A DNA stretch of 38,951 nucleotides from Streptacidiphilus pinicola (GTDB lineage: Bacteria > Actinomycetota > Actinomycetes > Streptomycetales > Streptomycetaceae): NCBI RefSeq assembly GCF_003258295.1, contig NZ_QKYN01000062.1:1-38951 (forward strand), read 5' to 3'. The number at the start of each line of letters is the position of its first letter. The stretch's first letter is position 1. The notes under the pieces were generated by a model, which saw only the letters and a list, made by a program, of their open reading frames with translations, was not told the DNA's origin and did no database searches. Below, one piece after another: positions 17,415 through 25,708 of this stretch. Both the position numbers and the translations under genes were made by a program.

Positions 17415-18572
17415 GTGAAGCTCCAGCGCAACGGCCGCACCAAGGCCCTCGCCATCGGCGCCCTTGCGGTCGTCAGCTCGCTGACGCTCGCGGCGTGCGG
17501 CTCCGACAACAACAGCAACACCAACTCCAGCAGCAGCCCGGCCGCCGGCGGTTCCTCCGCCGCCGCCGCCAGCATCGCCTGCAACGGCGCCTCGGGTCAG
17601 CTGCTGGGCGCGGGCTCCACCGCGCAGCAGAACGCCATGACCCAGTGGGTCAAGGACTTCCAGGCCGCCTGCTCCGGCGTGACCATCAACTACCAGGGCA
17701 CCGGCTCCGGCGCGGGCATCACCTCCTTCCAGTCCGGCAAGGTGGCCTTCGCGGGCTCCGACGCCGCCATGAAGGCCGCCGACGTCGCCAAGACCCAGGG
17801 CACCGCCTGCAAGAACGGCGGCAAGGGCATCAACATCCCGATGATCGGTGGCCCGATCGCCATCGGTTACAACCTGCCCGGCGTGCAGAACCTGGTGCTC
17901 GACGCCCCGACCCTGGCGCAGATCTTCACCGGCAAGATCGCCAAGTGGGACGACGCGGCCATCAAGAAGCTGAACCCGTCGGCCAACCTGCCCAGCCTGC
18001 CGATCCAGACCTTCCACCGTTCGGACGGCTCCGGCACCACCGCCAACTTCACCGGCTACCTGGCCGCCGCCGCCCCGTCCGACTACACCGAGCAGCCGAA
18101 CAAGCTGTGGCAGGCCAAGGGCGGCCAGGCGGCTGCCGGTTCCGCGGGCCTCGCGGCGCAGGTCAAGCAGGTCCAGGGCGCGATCTCCTACTTCGAGCTC
18201 TCCTACGCCACGCAGCAGAGCATCACCACGGCGCAGATCTCCACCGGCGCCTCCGCCCCGGTCGCCGTCTCCACCGACGCCGCCTCGAAGGCCGTGGGCG
18301 ACGCCAAGGTCGTCGGCACCGCCCCCGACCTGGCGCTGGACCTGAAGTCGGCGTACACCACCAAGGCGGACGGCGCGTACCCGATCGTCCTGGTGACGTA
18401 CGAGATCGCCTGTGACAAGGGCAACGACGCCACGTCCCTGAAGACCCTGAAGTCCTTCCTGACCTACATCTCCAGCACCCCGGGTCAGAACTCGGTCACC
18501 AGCCTCGGCTACTTCCCGCTGCCGGCCAGCCTGCAGGCCCAGGTCAAGACCACGATCGACTCCCTGTCCTAA
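17415..18572 (+). CDS. pstS: Phosphate ABC transporter substrate-binding lipoprotein
   Basis: High-affinity phosphate-binding protein of the Pst system, tethered outside the membrane. The 385-residue precursor has a lipoprotein signal peptide (KLQRNGRTKALAIGALAVVS) ending in lipobox LAAC, with the lipidated cysteine at about residue 29, then a Ser/Asn/Gly-rich linker and a type II periplasmic-binding fold. Typical phosphate-binding segments are seen: GAGSTAQQNAMTQW, YQGTGSGAGITSF, AFAGSDAAM and HRSDGSGTTANFTGYL. GTG at 17415 is selected because GAAAGGGACA precedes it; the frame is open further upstream but into the promoter. First gene of pstSCAB; PHO boxes upstream imply PhoP activation on phosphate limitation. 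A pair of strong hairpins separates it from pstC, consistent with higher PstS yield. Confidence 0.96.
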   Translation: MKLQRNGRTKALAIGALAVVSSLTLAACGSDNNSNTNSSSSPAAGGSSAAAASIACNGASGQLLGAGSTAQQNAMTQWVKDFQAACSGVTINYQGTGSGAGITSFQSGKVAFAGSDAAMKAADVAKTQGTACKNGGKGINIPMIGGPIAIGYNLPGVQNLVLDAPTLAQIFTGKIAKWDDAAIKKLNPSANLPSLPIQTFHRSDGSGTTANFTGYLAAAAPSDYTEQPNKLWQAKGGQAAAGSAGLAAQVKQVQGAISYFELSYATQQSITTAQISTGASAPVAVSTDAASKAVGDAKVVGTAPDLALDLKSAYTTKADGAYPIVLVTYEIACDKGNDATSLKTLKSFLTYISSTPGQNSVTSLGYFPLPASLQAQVKTTIDSLS

Positions 18573-18575
18573 GGC

Positions 18576-18645
18576 CTCGCTCCTTCGGGAGCGAGCCTGA
18601 CGACGAGGGCAGGGGGGCCGGCGTCCGACGCCGGCCCCTCCTGCC
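18576..18645 (+). terminator. Two hairpins in the pstS-pstC gap
   Basis: Three nt after the pstS stop, CTCGCTCC (18576-18583) and GGAGCGAG (18588-18595) form a stem capped by a stable TTCG tetraloop. A second, very strong hairpin spans 18608-18645, with GGCCGGCGTC pairing with GACGCCGGCC and outer GGCAGG pairing with CCTGCC. Neither has a T tract. They probably act as a leaky terminator or 3' stabiliser so that pstS mRNA exceeds pstCAB mRNA; inference from position. Confidence 0.6.
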
Positions 18646-18761
18646 TGGGACCGCACCGCCCCCGCATGTCACGACATCGAGCCTCGAACGCTCCCTCACG
18701 TCCGGTGCACCGCCGCCAGACGCAGCCCCACCAGGGACCGCGTCACCTGACCGGAGATCTC

Positions 18762-19823
18762 ATGGAAACCCCACGCGACACAAGCGCTCCCCCCGGCGAC
18801 CAGCAGCCCCCGCAGGGCGCCCACACCGCCACCCCGAACCTCGCCGGCTCCTCGCCGCAGCGGGGCCGTTCGTCGTTGTCGGACTCCAGCAGGACGGGCC
18901 GACGCGGCGATGCGATCTTCAAGTTCGCATCCAGCGGCAGCGGCGTGCTGCTCCTGGTGATCATGGCCGCCATCGCGGCCTTCCTCACCGTCCGTGCGAT
19001 CAGCGCGATCAGCGCCAACCACGGCAACTTCCTGACCACGGCCGAGTGGCAGACCCAGACCGACCCGATCACCTTCGGCATCGCGGCCATCGCGCTCGGC
19101 ACGATCATCAGCGCCGTCGTCGCCATGGCGCTCGCCGTGCCGGTCGCGCTCGGCATCGCGCTGTTCATCTCGCACTACGCGCCGCGCCGCATCGCCCAGG
19201 CCCTCGGCTACGTCGTCGACCTGCTGGCCGCGGTCCCCTCGATCGTCTTCGGTCTGTGGGGCGCGCTGTTCCTGGTGCCGCACATGATCGGCGTCAACGC
19301 CTGGCTGAACCAGTACTTCAGCTGGACCTACGTCTTCCACCAGAACGAGCCCGGCACTCAGCCGCGCAGCCTCTTCACGGTGGGAGTGGTGCTGGCGATC
19401 ATGATCCTGCCGATCATCACCGCGGTGACCCGCGAGATCTTCCTCCAGGTGCCCCGTGCCCACGAGGAGGCCGCGCTCGCTCTCGGCGCGACCCGCTGGG
19501 AGATGATCCGCACCGCGGTGATCCCCTTCGGCCGCTCCGGCATCATCTCCGCCTCGATGCTCGGCCTCGGGCGCGCGCTCGGCGAGACCATGGCCGTCGC
19601 GACGGTGCTCTCGCCGTCCTATGTGATCAACTTCCACATCCTGGACCCCGCGGGCTCGACCATCGCGCAGAACATCGCCTCGCAGTTCGGCGAGTCCCAG
19701 GGCACCGGCCGTGACGCGCTCATCGCCGCAGGCCTGGTCCTGTTCGTGATCACCCTGCTCGTCAACGGCGGCGCCCGCCTGATCATCGCCCGCCGCAAGG
19801 AATACTCGGGAGCTGACGCCTGA
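18762..19823 (+). CDS. pstC: Phosphate ABC transporter permease PstC
   Basis: Inner-membrane permease subunit of the phosphate importer. The 353-residue protein has a hydrophilic Pro/Ser-rich N-terminal extension (about 1-50) followed by a transmembrane helix ([18 protein letters not shown]) and the binding-protein-dependent transport core, with about six helices in all. The EAA loop that docks PstB is [20 protein letters not shown], near residue 230, and the following [13 protein letters not shown] is diagnostic for PstC. ATG at 18762 is preferred, with GGAGAT just upstream; the frame remains open to 18666 but without support. Its stop overlaps the pstA start by 1 nt (TGATG), indicating coupled translation. 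Confidence 0.95.
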   Translation: METPRDTSAPPGDQQPPQGAHTATPNLAGSSPQRGRSSLSDSSRTGRRGDAIFKFASSGSGVLLLVIMAAIAAFLTVRAISAISANHGNFLTTAEWQTQTDPITFGIAAIALGTIISAVVAMALAVPVALGIALFISHYAPRRIAQALGYVVDLLAAVPSIVFGLWGALFLVPHMIGVNAWLNQYFSWTYVFHQNEPGTQPRSLFTVGVVLAIMILPIITAVTREIFLQVPRAHEEAALALGATRWEMIRTAVIPFGRSGIISASMLGLGRALGETMAVATVLSPSYVINFHILDPAGSTIAQNIASQFGESQGTGRDALIAAGLVLFVITLLVNGGARLIIARRKEYSGADA

Positions 19824-20890
19824 TGAGCAGCCTCGCCACCTCGTCCCGCCCGCTCGGCTCCTCCCTGACGGAGCGGCGCCTGCCGCGCTGGATGCCGGCC
19901 GCCAACCTGGTCCTGGCCGTGCTCCTCGGCCTCGCCATCGGCGCCGGCTTCGACCTCAGCAGCAAGCTGCAGTGGGGTCTGATCGCCGCGATCCTCTTCG
20001 TGGTCATCCAGTACGTCACCTCGGCCGTCGTCGAGGGCCGCCGCCACGCCAAGAACTACCTGGCCACCAGCCTCGTCTGGGTCGCCTTCCTGCTGGCCCT
20101 GCTGCCGCTGATCTCCGTGCTGTGGATGACCATCAGCAAGGGCATCGGCGTCATCAACGCCAACTTCCTGACGCACTCCATGAACGGAATTGCGATCAAC
20201 CAGGACGGCGGCGGCCTCTACCACGCTCTGATCGGCACCCTGGAGCAGGTCGCCCTGGCGTCCCTGTTCGCCGCGCCGGTCGGCATCCTGACCGCCGTCT
20301 ACCTGGTCGAGTACGGCCGGGGCAACAAGCTCTCCAAGGCGGTCAGCTTCTTCGTCGACGTGATGACCGGTGTCCCGTCCATCGTGGCCGGTCTGTTCAT
20401 CCTTTCCTTCTGGATCATCATCCTCAACATGCCGTTCACCGGCTTCGCAGGAGCGCTCGCGCTGGCGATCCTGATGCTGCCGGTGGTCGTGCGCTCCACC
20501 GAGGAGATGCTGAAGCTCGTCCCGAACGAGCTCCGCGAGGCCTCCCTGGCCCTCGGCGTGCCGAAGTGGCTCACCATCACCCGGGTCGTGCTGCCGACTG
20601 CCCTCGGCGGCATCGTCACCGGCGTGATGCTGGCCATCGCCCGCATCGTCGGCGAGACCGCGCCGATCCTGATGCTGGTCTTCGGCGCCGACACGATCAA
20701 CATGAACCCCTTCAGCAACCCGCAGTCCTCGCTCCCGCTGTACGTGTGGACCGAATACGGCAAGGGGACGGACCAGTCCCAGGCCCGGGCCTGGGGTGGC
20801 GCGTTGGTCCTGATCGCGGTGGTCATGATCCTCAACCTGGTCGCCCGCGGACTCGCCCGCTGGAAGGCCCCCAAGGGCGCCACGCGCTGA
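19823..20890 (+). CDS. pstA: Phosphate ABC transporter permease PstA
   Basis: Second permease subunit of the Pst importer, pairing with PstC. The 355-residue membrane protein has about seven hydrophobic helices. Characteristic features are the coupling EAA loop [20 protein letters not shown] near residue 237, the preceding [14 protein letters not shown], and [13 protein letters not shown] after it. A segment [11 protein letters not shown] matches PstA. Translation is coupled to pstC by the TGATG junction. A 50-nt gap follows before pstB. No anomalies; length is slightly above the usual 280-300 because of an additional N-terminal region (about 1-60) with two predicted membrane segments. Confidence 0.95.
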   Translation: MSSLATSSRPLGSSLTERRLPRWMPAANLVLAVLLGLAIGAGFDLSSKLQWGLIAAILFVVIQYVTSAVVEGRRHAKNYLATSLVWVAFLLALLPLISVLWMTISKGIGVINANFLTHSMNGIAINQDGGGLYHALIGTLEQVALASLFAAPVGILTAVYLVEYGRGNKLSKAVSFFVDVMTGVPSIVAGLFILSFWIIILNMPFTGFAGALALAILMLPVVVRSTEEMLKLVPNELREASLALGVPKWLTITRVVLPTALGGIVTGVMLAIARIVGETAPILMLVFGADTINMNPFSNPQSSLPLYVWTEYGKGTDQSQARAWGGALVLIAVVMILNLVARGLARWKAPKGATR

Positions 20891-20940
20891 CGTGCGCATC
20901 CCGGTATCCAGAAGACTTTGAAGGAAAGCGAAAGAACATC

Positions 20941-21717
20941 ATGGCCAAGCGCATCGACGTCAGCGGACTCAACGCGTACTACGGCGGCTTCCGGGCCGTG
21001 GAGGACATCTCCATGGTCGTCGAGCCCCGCTCGGTGACGGCCTTCATCGGCCCCTCCGGGTGTGGCAAGTCCACCTTCCTGCGGACCCTGAACCGCATGC
21101 ACGAGGTGATCCCCGGCGCCCGCGTCGAGGGCAAGGTGCTCCTCGACGACGAGAACCTCTACGGCGCGAACATCGACCCGGTCGCGGTGCGCCGCACCGT
21201 CGGCATGGTCTTCCAGCGGCCGAACCCGTTCCCGACCATGTCCATCAAGGAGAACGTCGCCGCCGGCCTCAAGCTGAACGGCGTCCGCAACAAGAAGCTC
21301 ATCGACGAGGCCGTCGAGCGCTCGCTGCGCGGGGCGAACCTGTGGAACGAGGTCAAGGACCGCCTGGACAAGCCGGGTGCCGGCCTCTCCGGCGGTCAGC
21401 AGCAGCGTCTCTGCATCGCCCGCGCGATCGCGGTCGAGCCCCAGGTGCTGCTGATGGACGAGCCCTGCTCGGCGCTGGACCCGATCTCCACCCTCGCGAT
21501 CGAGGACCTGATCGGCCAGCTCAAGGAGCAGTTCACGATCGTCATCGTGACCCACAACATGCAGCAGGCCGCGCGTGTCAGCGACCGGACGGCGTTCTTC
21601 AACCTGTCCGGCGTCGGCCAGCCGGGTCGCCTGATCGAGATCGACTCGACCGAGAAGATCTTCTCCAACCCGTCGGTCCAGGCCACCGAGGACTACATCT
21701 CCGGCCGCTTCGGCTGA
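20941..21717 (+). CDS. pstB: Phosphate ABC transporter ATPase PstB
   Basis: ATP-hydrolysing subunit driving phosphate import through PstCA. The 258-residue protein shows every ABC motif: Walker [10 protein letters not shown] (about 40-48), Q-loop in [10 protein letters not shown] (typical for PstB), signature LSGGQQQR, Walker [14 protein letters not shown], and the switch His in VTHNMQQA. The insertion [12 protein letters not shown] is diagnostic for PstB. GAAGGAAAGCG precedes the ATG at a slightly long spacing. It is the last gene of pstSCAB and is followed by two strong hairpins. No phoU lies directly downstream, unlike in E. coli. Confidence 0.96.
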   Translation: MAKRIDVSGLNAYYGGFRAVEDISMVVEPRSVTAFIGPSGCGKSTFLRTLNRMHEVIPGARVEGKVLLDDENLYGANIDPVAVRRTVGMVFQRPNPFPTMSIKENVAAGLKLNGVRNKKLIDEAVERSLRGANLWNEVKDRLDKPGAGLSGGQQQRLCIARAIAVEPQVLLMDEPCSALDPISTLAIEDLIGQLKEQFTIVIVTHNMQQAARVSDRTAFFNLSGVGQPGRLIEIDSTEKIFSNPSVQATEDYISGRFG

Positions 21718-21731
21718 GCCTCCCCAGAACC

Positions 21732-21816
21732 CCTCCGCGGCGCTACTAGGCGGTGCCGCCGCGGAGGCCAACGAACGAAGGGTCCGACGCTCCTCTCGGG
21801 AGCGTCGGACCCTTCG
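21732..21816. terminator. Bidirectional double terminator between pstB and pit
   Basis: First hairpin: CCTCCGCGGCG (21732-21742) with CGCCGCGGAGG (21757-21767). Second: an 18-bp perfect stem whose arms begin at 21776 (CGAAGGGTCC) and end at 21816 (GGACCCTTCG), with a 5-nt loop. They lie between convergent operons, so they can serve both strands. Pairing is seen directly; function is inferred. Confidence 0.85.
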
Positions 21817-21862
21817 CTTTCGCACAGACCTCAGGTGGCACCACACCAGGGGGCGCGGAGAA

Positions 21863-22858
21863 CTAGCCGACGATCGCCCAGCTGAGCCAGAAGACGAGGG
21901 CGGCGACCACCCCGGCCGCGGGGAGGGTGATGAACCAGCCGAGGACGATGTCCTTGGCGACGCCCCAGCGGACGGCGCGGATGCGCTTCGTCGCGCCGAC
22001 GCCCATGATGGCCGAGGTGATGACGTGGGTCGTGGAGACCGGGACCTTGTAGGCGTAGGACGTCACGTAGAGCACCAGCGCCGAGACGGACTCGGACGCG
22101 AAGCCCTGCGGCGGGTCCAGTTCGATGATGCGGCGCCCCAGCGTCCGCATGATGCGCCAGCCGCCCGCCCAGGTGCCGAGCGCCATCACAATGGCCGTGG
22201 AGATCTTGACCCAGACCGGGATGTCGTGGCCGGAGTAGTGACCGGAGATGGTCAGCGCCATCACCACGATGCCCATGGTCTTCTGCGTGTCCTGCAGGCC
22301 GTGTCCGAGGGCCATCGCCGCCGCGGAGACCGTCTGGGCCATCCGGAAGCCGCGCTTGGCGCGGTGCGGGTTGGCGTGACGGAAGATCCACATGACGGCC
22401 AGCATCAGGCAGAAGCCCAGGACCAGGCCGGCCACCGGCGAGGTCAGCATCGGGATGATGACCTTGTCCAGCAGGCCGTTCCAGTAGACCGTCGTGCCGC
22501 CGGCCAGCGCCGCACCCACCATGCCGCCGAACAGCGCGTGCGTGGAGGAGGACGGGAGGCCGAAGTACCAGGTGACCAGGTTCCAGGCGATCGCGCCGAC
22601 CAGCGCAGACCAGAGGATGACCATCCCGTGGCCGCCGCTGGGGGTGGCGATGATGCCCTTGCTCACGGTCTGCGCGACGCCCTCACCGAGGAACGCGCCG
22701 AGCAGGTTCATCACGGCCGCCATCAACAGCGCGGCCTTGGGGGTCAGCGCCCGGGTCGAGACGGAGGTCGCGATCGCGTTCGCGGAGTCGTGGAAGCCGT
22801 TGGTGTACGCGAAGCCGAAGGCGACAGCGACGACCAGGACCAGTCCGAAAGTGTCCAC
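21863..22858 (-). CDS. pit: Low-affinity inorganic phosphate transporter (Pit family)
   Basis: A PiT-family (PF01384) permease importing metal-phosphate complexes with protons. The 331-residue protein has about ten hydrophobic helices and both inverted family repeats: GFHDSANAIATSVSTRAL (about 20-40) and the later GLPSSSTHALFGGMVGA, plus KVPVSTTHVITSAIMGVGA near the C-terminus. GTG at 22858 is the start, VDTFGLVLVVAVAFG beginning the first helix; AAGGAG overlaps the end of the upstream DUF47 gene. The two genes are only 7 nt apart and clearly one operon. I recall the S. coelicolor counterpart as pitH2 (SCO4138). Convergent with pstSCAB, so high- and low-affinity phosphate uptake face one another across a shared terminator. 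Confidence 0.94.
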   Translation of the reverse strand: MDTFGLVLVVAVAFGFAYTNGFHDSANAIATSVSTRALTPKAALLMAAVMNLLGAFLGEGVAQTVSKGIIATPSGGHGMVILWSALVGAIAWNLVTWYFGLPSSSTHALFGGMVGAALAGGTTVYWNGLLDKVIIPMLTSPVAGLVLGFCLMLAVMWIFRHANPHRAKRGFRMAQTVSAAAMALGHGLQDTQKTMGIVVMALTISGHYSGHDIPVWVKISTAIVMALGTWAGGWRIMRTLGRRIIELDPPQGFASESVSALVLYVTSYAYKVPVSTTHVITSAIMGVGATKRIRAVRWGVAKDIVLGWFITLPAAGVVAALVFWLSWAIVG

Positions 22859-22865
22859 TGGCGGT

Positions 22866-23486
22866 TCAGGACTCCTTGACGGCGATGGTCTCCACCGTGT
22901 TCGCCACATGCTCGAACGCGTCGGCGGCCTCTTCGAGGACGTCGACGATCTGCTTCAGCTTCAGCACCTCGATGGCCTCGTACTCGCCGCTGAACAGCCG
23001 CGCGAGCAGCTTGCGGTGGATCTGGTCGGCCTGGTTCTCCAGCCGGTTGACCTCGATCCAGTACTCGGTCAGGTTGTCCATCGTCCGCAGGTTCGGCATC
23101 GCCGCCGCAGTCAGCTCCGCGGCGCGGGCCAGCACCTCGATCTGCTGCTCGACGCCCTTCGGCAGGGACTCCACCTCGTAGAGGACCGTCAGGTCGACGG
23201 CCTCCTCCATGAAGTCCATGATGTCGTCGAGCGAGGAGGCCAGCGCGTAGATGTCCTCCCGGTCGAACGGCGTGATGAAGGACGAGTTCAGCTGGTGAAA
23301 GATCGCATGGGTGAACTCGTCGCCCGCGTGCTCGGCGGCGCGCATCCGGTCGGCGATCTCCGCCCGCGCGGCGACGTCTGCGCCGAGCAGTTCCAGCAGG
23401 AGCTTCGAGCCAGTGACGAGGTTGCTCGCCGAGGAGGCGAACAAGTCATAGAAGCTCGTCTCCCGAGGGGTCAGACGAATACGCAC
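22866..23486 (-). CDS. DUF47/PhoU-like Pit accessory protein
   Basis: A 206-residue helical-bundle protein of the DUF47 (PF01865, PhoU-like) family, commonly encoded with Pit transporters and thought to modulate phosphate transport. Typical segments are FYDLFASSASNLVTGSKLLLELL at the N-terminus (read as two blocks), EHAGDEFTHAIFHQLNSSFI, and PFDREDIYALASSLDDIMDFMEEA with metal-ligand-like Glu, Asp and His residues. GTG at 23486 is preceded by GGAG at 6 nt. It is the first gene of the operon with pit. A single PHO-like core, GGTCACCTGC (23613-23622), lies about 130 nt upstream in the intergenic region, on the opposite strand; whether it acts on this operon is uncertain. Confidence 0.92.
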   Translation of the reverse strand: MRIRLTPRETSFYDLFASSASNLVTGSKLLLELLGADVAARAEIADRMRAAEHAGDEFTHAIFHQLNSSFITPFDREDIYALASSLDDIMDFMEEAVDLTVLYEVESLPKGVEQQIEVLARAAELTAAAMPNLRTMDNLTEYWIEVNRLENQADQIHRKLLARLFSGEYEAIEVLKLKQIVDVLEEAADAFEHVANTVETIAVKES

Positions 23487-23656
23487 AAAAGTCTCCGAAG
23501 AACAGGGGCGGACGTAGCGATGCTAGGCGCTGCGTCCGCGCTTTGCGCACACCGGGGTGCAACGCCCACGTCGGAGCAACGGAAATCATCCTTGCGCACG
23601 CACTGGCACATCGGTCACCTGCAAGTGCCGACCACGCTGATATTCGATATCCACCC

Positions 23657-23693
23657 GTGACCGGATCGAGCCCCGGCCACCTACCATGGGGGC
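23657..23693 (+). promoter_or_regulatory. csoR: Candidate csoR promoter and operator
   Basis: GTGACC (23657-23662) and TACCAT (23682-23687), 19 bp apart, resemble -35 and -10 elements; the ATG follows 7 nt later, so the mRNA may be leaderless (the intervening GGGGG could also act as a poor ribosome-binding site). The stretch CTACCATGGGGG has the C/G-run symmetry seen in CsoR operators, so autoregulation is plausible. Further upstream are the palindrome GATAT-TCG-ATATC (23639-23651) and TTGCGCAC twice (23543-23550, 23592-23599). The remainder of 23487-23656 shows nothing else. Confidence 0.4.
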
Positions 23694-24047
23694 ATGGACG
23701 CCCTGGAGGCCCTGGCCGCCGACGAGACCCAGCCCACCGAGACGCACGACTCAGCGCACAGCGGACCGCACGGGTACAGCGCACGCAAGGACGACCACGT
23801 CAAGCGGCTGCGCCGGATCGAGGGCCAGATCCGCGGCCTGCAGCGGATGGTCGAGAACGACACCTACTGCATCGACATCCTCACCCAGGTCTCGGCCAGC
23901 ACGAAGGCGCTGCAGTCCTTCGCGCTGAGCCTGCTGGAGGAGCACCTGCGGCACTGCGTCGCCGACGCGATGGAGAAGGGCGGCGCCGAGGCCGAGGAGA
24001 AGGTGGCCGAGGCCACCGCCGCGATCTCCCGCCTGCTGCGTTCCTGA
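23694..24047 (+). CDS. csoR: CsoR-family copper-sensing repressor
   Basis: A 117-residue DUF156/CsoR-type repressor that binds Cu(I) and releases operator DNA, derepressing copper export. The four-helix core starts DDHVKRLRRIEGQIRGLQRM. The ligand set is Cys59 (DTYCIDIL), His84 and Cys88 (EHLRHCV); spacings of 25 and 4 residues equal those of Cys36-His61-Cys65 in M. tuberculosis CsoR, and Tyr58 matches the second-shell Tyr. This supports Cu(I) rather than formaldehyde (FrmR) or nickel (RcnR) sensing. An unstructured 33-residue N-terminal tail precedes the core. No copZ or copA gene is in the window, so its targets are elsewhere. I recall the S. lividans CsoR gene at the equivalent location (SCO4136 orthologue). 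Confidence 0.88.
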   Translation: MDALEALAADETQPTETHDSAHSGPHGYSARKDDHVKRLRRIEGQIRGLQRMVENDTYCIDILTQVSASTKALQSFALSLLEEHLRHCVADAMEKGGAEAEEKVAEATAAISRLLRS

Positions 24048-24053
24048 GCCTGG

Positions 24054-24254
24054 TCAGACTCCCAGGGTCGGCGGCGGGTCCTCGTCGCTGACGCGCTGCT
24101 GCGGGACCCGCGGCATCTTCGGGTCCCGCTCGACGCGCAGAATGGTGTCGATCCGCTCCTCGGTGAGCCGTTCGCCGGGGGTCGCGGCGGCCGCGATGAT
24201 CAGATCGCTGTACATCTCGATCTCCGCCAGGGCGACAAGGTCGTCCGCAGCCAC
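24054..24254 (-). CDS. Small conserved hypothetical protein
   Basis: A 66-residue acidic protein, convergent with csoR and separated from it by 6 nt. I do not recognise a domain; the N-terminal half (AADDLVALAEIEMYSDLIIA) is probably a helix and the C-terminal part is Pro-rich (DEDPPPTLGV). The frame opens at a GTG at 24263, but GAGGAGG directly abuts that codon; the next GTG at 24254 has GAGGAGG at 8 nt, so it is preferred. Similar short proteins occur at this place in other streptomycetes as far as I recall (SCO4135 position). Real-gene status is supported by codon bias and the good ribosome-binding site; function unknown. Confidence 0.7.
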   Translation of the reverse strand: MAADDLVALAEIEMYSDLIIAAAATPGERLTEERIDTILRVERDPKMPRVPQQRVSDEDPPPTLGV

Positions 24255-24362
24255 GCGTGCCACCTCCTCACCTCACCGCCGACGGGCAGTCAACTCCTTA
24301 CAGAGTAGGCACCACGCGCCGGGCGTGCATGGCACGTCTGGGCCATTTTGCGGGGGAGACCG

Positions 24363-25250
24363 CTACTTGTTGCCGGCGGCCGCGCTCGGACCGACCACGT
24401 CCGCGTCGGAGGGCAGCGAGACCTGCACCGGGGTGCCGAAGCCGGAGAAGACGCTGGTGGAGGTGACCACGACCTGGTCCTTGGCCGCCGTCGAACCGGG
24501 GACGTTGGAGAAGGTGAAGACCTCGACGACCTTGTTGATGCGACCGTGCTCGTCCAGCCACACGTCGTAGGGCACCTTCTTGACGGTGAAGGTGCGCGAG
24601 GCGAGCGCCAGCCCCTCGCTGGAGGGACCGCCGGTGGCCTTGGCCGCGTCGGCCAGATCGAGGGTGCCCTTGTAGTGCTTGAGCACCACGCCGCCCACGG
24701 TGGCCGAATCGACGAGCTGCGCGGTCTGCGCGCCGCGCAGCGCCTCCGCCGCGCCGGCCGGATCGGTCGCGCCGCTGCTCACCAGGTTGCCGTCGCCGAG
24801 CTGCTGCACCTGCAGCTTGACCCACTTGCCCGCGGGCACCTTGGCGCCGCTGTTCTGCAGGTAGACCAGACCGGGGCTGACGACCTCGACCAGCTTGCCC
24901 GCGGGCGTCGAGCCTCCGGCGGGGACGGTGACCTCGAGCCGCCCCAGGTGCGAGGAGTACTCGTACACACCCGCGCCGTGCAGGGTCATCTGCTTCTTGC
25001 CGGCGACGGTGTGCAGGGTGGTGACGTCCTGGATCGAGCCGTTGTGGCCGGTGATGTCGGCGGCGGCGCGCACGGCCGACAGCGGATCGGCGGCGAGGTG
25101 GTCGTCCGCCGGGTTCACCTTGACGGTCTGGGCGTCGTTGCTCGCGGTGGTCTGCCCCGACGAGGAGCAGGCGGCCATGCCGAGCACGGCGGCGACCGAG
25201 GTGGCGGTGGCTGCGGCGTGGAGAGCGGCGCGGCGGTACGGGCGAGACAT
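24363..25250 (-). CDS. Secreted lipoprotein, LppX/LprG-like
   Basis: A 295-residue predicted lipoprotein. The signal peptide (SRPYRRAALHAAATATSVAA) ends in lipobox GMAAC at about residue 29, followed by a Ser/Thr linker. The mature part has alternating beta-strand segments (MTLHGAGVYEYSSHLGRLEV, WVKLQVQQLG, RTFTVKKVPYDVWLDEHGRI) reminiscent of the LolA-like fold of LppX/LprAFG lipoproteins that carry lipids across the envelope; this is a structural guess, not an identified homology. ATG at 25250 is chosen, with AGGAGG at 7 nt; the open frame continues upstream to 25340 without support. It is divergent from a small Cys-containing protein gene. Convergent or regulatory partners unknown. Confidence 0.8.
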   Translation of the reverse strand: MSRPYRRAALHAAATATSVAAVLGMAACSSSGQTTASNDAQTVKVNPADDHLAADPLSAVRAAADITGHNGSIQDVTTLHTVAGKKQMTLHGAGVYEYSSHLGRLEVTVPAGGSTPAGKLVEVVSPGLVYLQNSGAKVPAGKWVKLQVQQLGDGNLVSSGATDPAGAAEALRGAQTAQLVDSATVGGVVLKHYKGTLDLADAAKATGGPSSEGLALASRTFTVKKVPYDVWLDEHGRINKVVEVFTFSNVPGSTAAKDQVVVTSTSVFSGFGTPVQVSLPSDADVVGPSAAAGNK

Positions 25251-25374
25251 ACGGGTCCTCCTGGGCACGGCGTGCGCGGCGTGGCGTGCGCGCAGTGCCC
25301 AACGAGCTGTCCGGTGCGTGGTTACGGCCGTCCGGCCCAACGGAACTCTCAGCCTTCCGGGTTACCGTGGATCC

Positions 25375-25566
25375 GTGACCCACGACGCGCGTCCGGCGAT
25401 CCCCCATCAGCGGCACGATGGAACGCCGGAGCACATCACGTCCGTGACCGAGAAGGGCGCGTTCGCCGTGGCGCACTGCAGCTGCGGCTGGCACTCCCCC
25501 GCTCGCCGCTCCCGCGACCGGGCCCGACGCGACGCCGAGGAACACCACACCGCGTCGGCGACCTGA
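25375..25566 (+). CDS. Small conserved hypothetical protein with HCSCGW motif
   Basis: A 63-residue His/Arg-rich protein. Core: GTPEHITSVTEKGAFAVAHC then SCGWHSPARRSRDRARRDAEEH. The HCSCGW motif with nearby His residues could hold a metal, but only two cysteines are present. I recall similar proteins conserved next to the lipoprotein gene in streptomycetes (SCO4133 position). GTG at 25375 is the likely start (THDARPAIPHQRHDG follows); no strong ribosome-binding site. The 124-bp gap to the divergent lipoprotein contains TGGGCAC/GTGCCCA inverted arms (25262-25268, 25295-25301) and GGCGTGCGCG twice (25269-25278, 25283-25292), possible operator sequences. Function unknown. Confidence 0.65.
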   Translation: MTHDARPAIPHQRHDGTPEHITSVTEKGAFAVAHCSCGWHSPARRSRDRARRDAEEHHTASAT

Positions 25567-25567
25567 G

Positions 25568-25607
25568 GTCCGTCCGTAGTCCGTCCGAGGTCTCCGGGGT
25601 CCGTCCG
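25568..25607 (+). repeat. Three GTCCGTCCG direct repeats
   Basis: GTCCGTCCG occurs at 25568-25576, 25579-25587 and 25599-25607, with start-to-start spacings of 11 and 20 nt (about one and two helical turns). They lie roughly 100-140 nt upstream of the FAD oxidase start, a normal place for an activator or repressor site. No factor can be named. Confidence 0.5.
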
Positions 25608-25708
25608 ACGGGGGCGGGTCGTCCAGCCACCGAGACATCTGCAACCCTGTCGGGGGAACGCACGTCTACTCCCGCGTAACCATCAATTCGGGCGGTAGAA
25701 GGATCAGC

